64,000 nt of DNA from Actinomadura barringtoniae (GTDB lineage Bacteria; Actinomycetota; Actinomycetes; Streptosporangiales; Streptosporangiaceae): positions 310,001 to 374,000 of the forward strand of contig NZ_JAGEOJ010000005.1 of assembly GCF_017573505.1 (NCBI RefSeq), written 5' to 3'. The notes beneath the pieces were generated by a model. The model was not told where the DNA came from, searched no databases, and saw only the letters and a list, made by a program, of their open reading frames with translations. Made by a program: the position numbers and the translations under genes. Shown in pieces: positions 41,727 through 48,677 of this stretch; position 1 is the first letter of the stretch; every line of letters starts with the position of its first letter.

Positions 41727-42759
41727 GGTTCTCTCCCGAAAGGACGCAGACGAGGTTCTGCTGGAGGCAGGGGCCGCTGGTCGCGTGGCCGAGCGTCCGG
41801 CCCGCCGAGCCGTCGTGGATGCGTGCGGCCGCCTCGCCGAGGCGGATCAGGCCGGTCGCCATCACCGGGTTGGCCGACAGCGGGCCGCCGGACGGGTTGA
41901 CCGTGACCTCCTCGCCGAGGCCGAGCGCCTCGCGCAGGATCAGCTCCTCGTGGCTGAACTGGGCGTGCAACTCGGCGACCTCGATGCCGGTGGCTCCGGC
42001 CCGTTCACCCGCTATGCGCGCGGACGCCGAACGGGACAGGTCGCGGACGCCGAGGGACTGCGGATCGGCGCGATGGTCGATGCCGCGGATCCAGGCGGGA
42101 CGTTCGCACAGCTCGCGGGCCTTGTCGCCCGCCGCCAGCACGATCACCGCGGCGCCGTCCGCCTCGGCGGCGACGTCGTGGGTCCGCAGCGGTGCGACGT
42201 CGTAGGGCGCGTCGGCCGCCGGGTCGTCCAGGTGCAGCGCGAACGGGTTGTCGCGACCGGCCGCGCGGGACCGGGCGGCGATCGCCCGCAGGTCGTCCTC
42301 CTTGGCGCCCGAACGGTCGAGGTAGGCGCGGGCCTGCAGCGCGGCCAGCGAGACCGAGTCGGCGCCGAGCGGCACCAGGTAGTACGGGTCGAGCTGCTGG
42401 GTCATGACCTCGCGCAGCGAACCCTGGCTGGGCTTGCCGAACCCGTACACCAGCGCGGTGTCGAACTCGCCGTGCTGCATCTTCACCCAGGCCTCGTAGA
42501 GGGCCCAGGCGGCGTCCATCTCCACGTGGCTCTCGGAGATCGGCGGCCAGGCGCCGACCGCGTCCAGCGCGGACACGAACGAGAACGGCGCGCCGATCAG
42601 GTAGTCGCACGAGCCCGAGCAGGTGAAGTCGAACCGGCTCATGCCGGTCTCGGCCTTGATCTCGCCGAAGATCGGCAGCAGCATCTCGGTCTCGGAGAGC
42701 CCCTGGTCGGTCGCGGCGTGGCGGGTCTGCTTGAACGCGACGATCGCTACGTCTCTCAC
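41719..42759 (-). CDS. Second thiolase-fold protein lacking the nucleophilic Cys
   Basis: 346 residues; GTG 42759 overlaps the DUF35 stop (GTGA, 42756-42759). VRDVAIVAFKQTRHA and a shortened N-domain lead to ISESHVEMDAAWALYEAW, where a thiolase would have its CxSG: Cys is missing. TALVYGFGKPSQGS, EVAELHAQFSHEELILREA, VTVNPSGGPLSANPVMATG and LGHATSGPC follow. Possibly it forms a heteromer with the next thiolase-like protein and the double DUF35 protein encoded just upstream, as for Ltp3/Ltp4-type pairs. Confidence 0.88.
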   Translation of the reverse strand: MRDVAIVAFKQTRHAATDQGLSETEMLLPIFGEIKAETGMSRFDFTCSGSCDYLIGAPFSFVSALDAVGAWPPISESHVEMDAAWALYEAWVKMQHGEFDTALVYGFGKPSQGSLREVMTQQLDPYYLVPLGADSVSLAALQARAYLDRSGAKEDDLRAIAARSRAAGRDNPFALHLDDPAADAPYDVAPLRTHDVAAEADGAAVIVLAAGDKARELCERPAWIRGIDHRADPQSLGVRDLSRSASARIAGERAGATGIEVAELHAQFSHEELILREALGLGEEVTVNPSGGPLSANPVMATGLIRLGEAAARIHDGSAGRTLGHATSGPCLQQNLVCVLSGENHG

Positions 42760-43685
42760 ATGTACTCCTGGATGGCCTCGAAGGAGACGTCGTCCTCGCC
42801 GGACGGCTCGAACCACCGGATGTTCTGGATGGTGGCGCCCCACTCCTCGCGCGGCTTCCACACCGCCTTGACGCGCATCCCCATCCGCACCTTGTCGGCG
42901 TCGATGCCCGCGACCAGCGTCAGCATCGCGATGTCCGCGCCGTCCAGCAGCACGTAGGCGGACACGAACGGGACCTGCGGCGCGCGCGGGTCGGGCAGGT
43001 TGTTGACCGCGAAGGTGGTGACGGTGCCGGTGTCGGCGACCTCCACCTCCTGGGAGGTCGGCACGCCGTCCTTCGGGCACAGGCCCTTCATCGGCACGGT
43101 GACCTTGCCGCAGATCTCGCACTTGTGGCCGAGGATGCGGCCCTCGGCCATGCCCTCGAAGAAGCGCTCCAGCGCCCGGCCGGGCTTCAGCTCGAACTCC
43201 AGCCGGGTCGGCGAGGTGATCATCGTGACCTCGGGCTGGAACGCCTCGATGTCGGCGATCGAGCCGGTGCGCTCGGCGCGGTACTTCGGCCGCACCCGCA
43301 TGCCGGTCCTCAGGCGCTTCGGCGGCTCGGCGCCGCGCTCGTGCACGCCCACGTCCAGCGCGTGCACGAACGCGGTGTCGGCGCCGTCGGGCTTGATGAG
43401 CGCCCAGGCGAACGGGCGGTCCAGCGGATGGCTGCCGAGCGGCTCGGCCACCCACGACCAGCTCTCGACCGTTCCGGCAGGGCCGACCTCGACGAACTCC
43501 TCGGTGACCGCGTCGCCGGTGTCCGGGTCGTACTCCAGCGGCGGGAACAGCACCCGGCCCGCCTCGGTGCGGACGCCGACCAGCCGGCCGTCGCGCAGCT
43601 CGGTGAGGAAGCGGCCGATGACCGGGCCGACCGACCGCGTGTAGCCGCCCGGGAACTCAAGGACGTGGTTGACCTCAGATGGCAC
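42756..43685 (-). CDS. Double DUF35 (OB-fold) acyl-CoA-binding protein
   Basis: 309 residues with two tandem DUF35 units. The first half (VIGRFLTELRDGRLVGVRTEAGRVLFPP, then GTVESWSWV) has no zinc-ribbon Cys. The second half (RFFEGMAEGRILGHKCEICGKVTVPMKGLCPKDG, then TGTVTTFAV) keeps the four-Cys ribbon C-x2-C...C. It likely arose by internal duplication with loss of metal in the first unit, giving a scaffold that could hold two thiolase-fold subunits, of which two are encoded next. It overlaps the acyl-CoA synthetase gene by 11 bases and the thiolase gene by four. Confidence 0.9.
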   Translation of the reverse strand: MPSEVNHVLEFPGGYTRSVGPVIGRFLTELRDGRLVGVRTEAGRVLFPPLEYDPDTGDAVTEEFVEVGPAGTVESWSWVAEPLGSHPLDRPFAWALIKPDGADTAFVHALDVGVHERGAEPPKRLRTGMRVRPKYRAERTGSIADIEAFQPEVTMITSPTRLEFELKPGRALERFFEGMAEGRILGHKCEICGKVTVPMKGLCPKDGVPTSQEVEVADTGTVTTFAVNNLPDPRAPQVPFVSAYVLLDGADIAMLTLVAGIDADKVRMGMRVKAVWKPREEWGATIQNIRWFEPSGEDDVSFEAIQEYM

Positions 43686-45240
43686 TGTCGCGGTCCTTCC
43701 AGTACGGGTCGCGGAGCTTTCTCTTGAGGAGCTTTCCGTTCGGCTCGCGCGGAAGGGTCTCGATGTAGTCGATGGACCGGGGCCACTTCATCTTCGCCAG
43801 CCGGCCCTCGAGGAACGCGAAGATCTCGGCGGTCAGCGCCTCGCCGGGCGCGACGCCCGCGGCGGGCTCGACGACGGCCTTGATCTCCTCGCCCCACTCG
43901 TCGTTGGGGATCCCGAAGACGGCCACGTCCGCGACCTTGTCGAACAGGATGATCTCGTTCTCGATCTCGGCGGGGTAGATGTTCGCGCCACCCGAGATGA
44001 TCATGTCCGCCTTGCGGTCGGACAGGAACAGGAACCCGTCGTCGGTGAGGTAGCCGATGTCGCCGACGGTGAAGTAGTCGCGCAGCCGGTCCTTCTCGGT
44101 CTTGGCCCGGTCGCCCTTGTACTCGAACTCGGTGCCCGCCATCTTCATGTAGATGGTGCCGGGCGTGCCGTTCGGGACCTCGTTGCCGTCGTTGTCGACG
44201 ATGAGCAGCTCGCTGATCGGCCACTTGTTGCCGACCGTGCCCGGGTGCGCCAGCCAGTCCTTCGGCGAGGCGATCGTGCCGCCGCCCTCGGTGGCCGCGT
44301 AGTACTCCCAGATGCACTCGCCCCACCAGTCGATCATCTGGTGCTTGATCGGGACGGGGCACGGGGCGGCCGCGTGGATCGCCCACTTCATGCTCGACAC
44401 GTCGTACTTGGAACGCGTCTCCTCCGGCAACGTCAGCATGCGCTTGAAGTGCGTCGGCACCATGTGCGTGCTGCTGATCCGGTGCTTCTCGATCAGCTGG
44501 AGGCAGTCCTCGGCCTCCCACTTGTCGACGTACACGATCGTGTGGCCGAGATGCAGGAACGAGCCGCCGAACTGGGTGACGGCCGTGTGATAGTTCGGCG
44601 AGGTGATGAGGTGCGCCTCGGCGTTGCCGCCGCCCGGCGCCCCCGGCGTGCAGCCGAAGAAGCTGAGCAGGAACGTCATCAGCTCGGCGCTGTCGTCGGG
44701 GTCGATCCCGGCGAGCTTGCGGCGCACGCCCTTCGGCCGCCCGGTCGTGCCGGACGTGTAGTGCATCGTGGCGCCGTTGCTGCGGTCCTCGGGGTTGGTG
44801 TCCGGCTGCCCGGCGACCAGTTCCTCGTACGGCCGGAAGCCCTCGACGTCGCCGAACGCGAACCGCCGGTGGGCCTCGATGCCCGACTCCTCCGCGCCGC
44901 GCGCGCCCTCGGCGGCGTACCGCTCGTGGACGAAGAACGCCTTGGCGTCGGAGTCGGCGACGATGTAGCCGATCTCGGGCCCGGTGAGGTGCCAGTTGAT
45001 CGGCGTGTAGTACCAGCCGGCCTGGAGCGCGGCGAGGTAGAGCACGAGGCCCTCCACACCGTTCGGCACCAGCCCGCACAGGCCGTCGCCCTTCTCCAGC
45101 CCGAGATCGCGCAGCGCATGGACCAGGCGGTTCGAACGGGCCAGCAGGTCACCCGCCGAATACTGCGTCCCTTCGGGATCGACGGCCGCGATCCACTCCG
45201 GATCGGCTTGCGCCAGCCTCCAAAAGCCCAACGAACCCAT
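43675..45240 (-). CDS. Acyl-CoA synthetase (FadD-type), first gene of the operon
   Basis: 521 residues from ATG 45240 with GGGAGA just upstream; an in-frame start 39 bases earlier is less supported. MHYTSGTTGRPKGVRR is the AMP-binding loop. YYAATEGGG, YFTVGDIGYL, FLSDRKADMIISGGANIYPAEIE and LPREPNGKLLKRKLRDPYW (catalytic Lys) complete the family motifs. It resembles actinobacterial synthetases acting on steroid or branched acids, such as the FadD19 group. It heads a tightly overlapping operon (synthetase, double DUF35, two thiolase-fold proteins, synthetase) and diverges from the enoyl-CoA hydratase gene. Confidence 0.94.
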   Translation of the reverse strand: MGSLGFWRLAQADPEWIAAVDPEGTQYSAGDLLARSNRLVHALRDLGLEKGDGLCGLVPNGVEGLVLYLAALQAGWYYTPINWHLTGPEIGYIVADSDAKAFFVHERYAAEGARGAEESGIEAHRRFAFGDVEGFRPYEELVAGQPDTNPEDRSNGATMHYTSGTTGRPKGVRRKLAGIDPDDSAELMTFLLSFFGCTPGAPGGGNAEAHLITSPNYHTAVTQFGGSFLHLGHTIVYVDKWEAEDCLQLIEKHRISSTHMVPTHFKRMLTLPEETRSKYDVSSMKWAIHAAAPCPVPIKHQMIDWWGECIWEYYAATEGGGTIASPKDWLAHPGTVGNKWPISELLIVDNDGNEVPNGTPGTIYMKMAGTEFEYKGDRAKTEKDRLRDYFTVGDIGYLTDDGFLFLSDRKADMIISGGANIYPAEIENEIILFDKVADVAVFGIPNDEWGEEIKAVVEPAAGVAPGEALTAEIFAFLEGRLAKMKWPRSIDYIETLPREPNGKLLKRKLRDPYWKDRDSAI

Positions 45241-45302
45241 CGGCTCTCCCTCGACACGGTCGACAGTGAGCGCCGCCACACTCCGGCACCCGGCGAGGAA
45301 AG

Positions 45303-45371
45303 TAGATCACGTTCTCGTTTTGGGAGGCAAGACCTGTTGACGAGCCAACCTCTTCACTAGAATCTGTTCTT
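45303..45371. promoter_or_regulatory. Divergent promoter region with two degenerate KstR-like boxes
   Basis: T-AG-ATC-AC-GTT-CT-C (45303-45316) and T-AG-AAT-CT-GTT-CT-T (45358-45371) each match six of eight fixed positions of TNNAACNNGTTNNA. TAGAAT in the second would be the plus-strand -10, with TTGACG (45337-45342) 15 bases upstream or TGTTGA at 17. The two boxes start 55 bases apart, and one faces each divergent transcript. Confidence 0.4.
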
Positions 45372-45392
45372 GTTTTCCGACCTGGAGGAATG

Positions 45393-46202
45393 ATGGAACG
45401 GCTGCCGATCAGCACCGAGCACTGCACCGTCGAGCAGGACGGCCACGTGGTCATCGTCACCATGAACCGCCCCGAGGCCCGTAACGCGCTGAGCTCGGCC
45501 ATGCTCGTCGGCCTCGCCGACGCCTGGGCCTACATGTCCGAGACCCCCGAGGTCCGCGTGGGCATCCTCACCGGATCCAACGGAACGTTCTGCGCCGGAG
45601 CCGACCTCAAGGCGATGGGCACGCCGCCCTCCGACCCCAAGGTCCAGGAGCGGATGCAACAGATCCCCAACTTCCATTGGAAGGGCCTGCTGCGCGAGGG
45701 CCAGCCGACCAAGCCCCTCATCTGTGCCATCGAGGGCTACGCCGTGGCCGGCGGCACCGAACTCCTCGTCGGCACGGACCTTCGCGTGGTCGCCGAGGAC
45801 GCCACCCTGGGCCTGTACGAGGCCAAGCGCGGCCTGTTCCCGATGGGCGGCTGCGCGATCCGGCTCCCCCGCCAGATCGGCTACGCGGCAGCGATGGACA
45901 TCCTCCTCACCGCCCGCTCTGTCACCCCCCAAGAAGCCCTGGCCATGGGTCTCATCAACAAGGTCGTCCCCTCCGGCACGGCTCTGGATGCCGCCCGCGA
46001 ACTGGCCGACCAGATCGCCGGGTGCGGGCCCCTCGCCGTCCAGGGCATCCTCCGCACCTACCGCGAGACCCAGCACCTCTCCGAGGAAGAGGCCCTCAAG
46101 ATCTCCGACGAGATCGGCTGGCCCGTCATCGGCTCCGAGGACGCCAAGGAAGGCTCCAAGGCCTTCAAGGAGAAGCGTCCGCCCGTCTACAAAGGCAAGT
46201 AA
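45393..46202 (+). CDS. Enoyl-CoA hydratase (crotonase family)
   Basis: 269 residues. ATG 45393 is preferred over 45390 because GGAGG (45384-45388) is then four bases away. Oxyanion hole FCAGADLKAM; both general acid/base Glu are present, in AGGTELLVG and in LYEAKRGL, 20 residues apart as in the hydratases. It hydrates a 2-enoyl-CoA, resembling the EchA19-type enzymes of sterol side-chain degradation. It is transcribed away from the acyl-CoA operon, presumably under the same regulator. Its 3' end overlaps the convergent surface-protein gene by 16 bases. Confidence 0.93.
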   Translation: MERLPISTEHCTVEQDGHVVIVTMNRPEARNALSSAMLVGLADAWAYMSETPEVRVGILTGSNGTFCAGADLKAMGTPPSDPKVQERMQQIPNFHWKGLLREGQPTKPLICAIEGYAVAGGTELLVGTDLRVVAEDATLGLYEAKRGLFPMGGCAIRLPRQIGYAAAMDILLTARSVTPQEALAMGLINKVVPSGTALDAARELADQIAGCGPLAVQGILRTYRETQHLSEEEALKISDEIGWPVIGSEDAKEGSKAFKEKRPPVYKGK

Positions 46203-47908
46203 GCACAGGCCGAGTTGGCATGAGCGGTCCGGCAGACCGGACCGCCATGCGGCGGCTTGGGCCTCGGCTTCGGCTTCGGCTTCGGAGGCTTGGGCGTGGG
46301 CGGCTTCGGCTTGGGCGGGGTGTCCTTCTTGGGCCTGTTGTAGATCGTGCAGCTCACGGCGGCGTCGAGCGGGACGTTGACCTTGAAGGCGGTGCCTCCG
46401 CTGTTGGTGACGCCGACCTTGGAGCCGTCGTCGAGGTTGACGCAGACGGCGTTCTTGCCGCCCTGGGTGACCAGGGTGTGGCCGGAGTGCTGGGTCTCGC
46501 CGACGGTGATGCCGGCGCTCGTCGTCGAGCCCGTGTAGTTCATCTCGAACGAGATCGAGCCGGTGCCGTCGTCGCTGGTCGTGTCCGAGGTGGGCACGCC
46601 GGTGACGCCCGGCGTGGTGGTGGTCGCGTTGAACGTCCATCCCGCGCCGGCGTTCTCGGAGCCGCTGACGTTCTCGCCCGTGTTGCCCGCGGGCACGATC
46701 TGCTTGATGACCGAGAGCGAGGTGTCGCACTGCTGCAGGATCAGGTTGTGGATCGCGTCGCCGGCGGCCTCGTAGTCGTCGACCTGGAAGTAGTCCGCGG
46801 CGCTCAGGTTGCTCCCGCCGAACGCGGTCGGGCCTGAGATGGACCGCAGGTTGAGCGCGGTGAGGCCGGTCGCGCCCTTGCCGATGCCGAGGGCGAGCGT
46901 CCGCGTCCCCTTCTTCTTGAGGGCGTTGGCGGAGAAGATGCCGTTCTCCACCTCGGAGATGCGCGTGGTCCCGCCGCTGCCCTCCAGGTCGCCGTAGTAG
47001 GTGGGGTTGCCGTCGGTGAGCACGATCGCGAGCTCGTACTTCTGCGACGCCTGGGCGGGCTTCCACAGCGCCTGGTCCCAGTTGGTGCCGCTGCCGAGCG
47101 CCCAGCCCGCGTACCGCGCCTTCACCGCGTCCGCGCCCGCCTTGGTCGAGACGGAGCTGAGCGCCGGGTGGTTCTGCGTCCCCGCGCTCGGCGACCCGCG
47201 GTCGAAGCTGTAGAGCGCCATCCGCGACGGCGTGCCGACCAGGCCGTCGGTGATCTTGTCGGCGGCCTTCTTCAGGTTCGGCAGGGCGCTGCCCACCGAC
47301 GACGACAGGTCCAGGACGAGCGCCACGTCGAGCCCGCAGCGGGTCGGCAGCGGCGGGTTGTTCCGCGACTGCTGCCAGATCCCGTCCGAGGCGGTCAGCT
47401 GCCCCCTGGTCGTGTCGTACATGAACTCCTTGGTCGAGTGGTAGGTGGTGTCGGGCTGCAGGGCGGGCGTCTGGAAGACGTACGGCTGCTCGGTCGACGA
47501 GGAGCCGCTGCCCGGCCCGGTGCGCAGGCTCGGGTTGGTGTACCAGCCCGCGGGCGCGGCGATCTGCTTCACGTAGAAGCGCTTGCCGTTGTTGGCGCCG
47601 CCGGTGTCGGGCACGGTGAACGAGCAGTCGCCGTCGCCGTCCGAGGTGCAGACACCCCAGGTGCCGTCGACGGGCGAGGTGTCGCCTTCCGCGGCGTACA
47701 GGCCGAGCCGGACCCCGGCCAGCGGCGCGACCGCCCCGATCCCCGTCCGGTCGCCGCCGGTCTTCACCGTGACGACCGAGGTGTCGGCGCTGGGCGGCGG
47801 TACGGTCCGGGGCGCCGACCATCCGCCCGTCACGATCGCGGCAGCCACCACTGCCGTCGCCATCGCCGTCGTGAGAACCGTCCGGCGCCGCCCTGCCTCG
47901 TGCCTCAT
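46187..47908 (-). CDS. Secreted vWA-domain surface protein with SpaA-like domain
   Basis: 573 residues. Signal peptide (VLTTAMATAVVAAAIVTGG), then a prealbumin/SpaA-like domain (PLAGVRLGLYAAEGD ... KRFYVKQIAAPAGWY). Next is a von Willebrand A domain with MIDAS DLSSS near residue 200 and LTDGNPTY, then further beta domains (VIKQIVPAGNTGENVSG, FNATTTTPG). The C-terminal tail is a Lys-Pro repeat (PPKPKPPTPKPPKPKPKP) and ends without LPXTG or a membrane anchor. Likely an adhesin or matrix protein held by the cationic Pro-rich tail. Monocistronic. Confidence 0.88.
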   Translation of the reverse strand: MRHEAGRRRTVLTTAMATAVVAAAIVTGGWSAPRTVPPPSADTSVVTVKTGGDRTGIGAVAPLAGVRLGLYAAEGDTSPVDGTWGVCTSDGDGDCSFTVPDTGGANNGKRFYVKQIAAPAGWYTNPSLRTGPGSGSSSTEQPYVFQTPALQPDTTYHSTKEFMYDTTRGQLTASDGIWQQSRNNPPLPTRCGLDVALVLDLSSSVGSALPNLKKAADKITDGLVGTPSRMALYSFDRGSPSAGTQNHPALSSVSTKAGADAVKARYAGWALGSGTNWDQALWKPAQASQKYELAIVLTDGNPTYYGDLEGSGGTTRISEVENGIFSANALKKKGTRTLALGIGKGATGLTALNLRSISGPTAFGGSNLSAADYFQVDDYEAAGDAIHNLILQQCDTSLSVIKQIVPAGNTGENVSGSENAGAGWTFNATTTTPGVTGVPTSDTTSDDGTGSISFEMNYTGSTTSAGITVGETQHSGHTLVTQGGKNAVCVNLDDGSKVGVTNSGGTAFKVNVPLDAAVSCTIYNRPKKDTPPKPKPPTPKPPKPKPKPRPKPPHGGPVCRTAHANSACAYLPL

Positions 47909-48297
47909 CCACCCACCCCGAAATGATCATCGATCCTGAGGCGTGCCTTCCCTGCGAGCCCCGGCGGGCAAACGACCCGGGAGCCGGAATGACCAGCACT
48001 TTGCGGTGCCTCAGCTGCGCTCCTCCCGCCACAAACGGACAAACAAGGTCTGATCTACCCTCCGCGACCGGGACCTGATGGCCGAGGTCGGACAGCACGA
48101 ACACACTCCGTCGCCATTTTCCGCCGCACGAGGCCGACTTCATGATCAATAACCGCCTCGCCTCGCCGGGAATTGCCACTTCCTTGATGGTCTTGACGCA
48201 CGACCATCTCCCCAGTGAAGGGTCATGAATTGTTCGGAACGATAGTCAGGTCGGCGCATAAGTGACTCTCAGGCCGAATATGGCGTGGCCGCAAACA

Positions 48298-48334
48298 GTC
48301 GGGTCCGGCAGTAAGGGCACCTGCCGGACCCGAC
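48298..48334 (+). terminator. Orphan intrinsic terminator
   Basis: GTCGGGTCCGGCAG (48298-48311), nine-base loop, CTGCCGGACCCGAC (48321-48334): a perfect 14-bp stem, 15 with the flanking A-T, followed by TTACTTGATCTTCTT. It is strong on the plus strand, yet no plus-strand gene precedes it within 2 kb. On the minus strand a weaker TGTTTG follows. Confidence 0.75.
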
Positions 48335-48486
48335 TTACTTGATCTTCTTGCCCTCGGCAGGACGGGAACCCGGCGCGCAAACCGGGCGGTATTCGATCAC
48401 CGAACGACCTCTTGCGCTCCCGATTCCCGGGGGCAATCATGTTGTGCCACGCTCACAGCGCCGGGGGAATCCGGGCCGGCCAGGGG

Positions 48487-48508
48487 GAATGCACGATGCC
48501 GTGCATTC
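48487..48508. promoter_or_regulatory. Perfect palindrome upstream of the conservon
   Basis: GAATGCACG (48487-48495), ATGC, CGTGCATTC (48500-48508): 9-4-9 with no mismatch, 170 bases before the histidine kinase ATG. A candidate regulator site, or a small RNA hairpin. Confidence 0.5.
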
Positions 48509-48677
48509 ATTTGGGGGCCCTCAATAGGCCACGGCCGGATCAGGTGCCGAGCCGCATTAGGGGAATGGCCGGACTTCAGCATGCCCTTTGGAAGTCCGGA
48601 CCGGAATGAAAGGCGATGCCGTTGAGCACTCTTTGGCGAAGTCGGCTTACAGGCTCTCGGCCGCGAAGGGGTGAACG

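Larger units (their letters stand above)
47909..48677. other. 769-base gene-free region between divergent units
   Basis: No convincing ORF on either strand. It holds an orphan plus-strand terminator (48298-48334), a near-palindrome ATTGTTC-G-GAACGAT (48229-48243), and a perfect palindrome (48487-48508). It must contain promoters for the surface protein (left) and the conservon (right). The terminator suggests a small RNA or leader transcribed from about 48190-48300; TTGACG at 48192-48197 is a possible -35 but no good -10 was found. Confidence 0.45.

Noticed and set aside
47909..48677. tRNA or small protein gene in the gene-free region
   Set aside because: No cloverleaf or T-loop pattern, and short frames lack binding sites or plausible composition.
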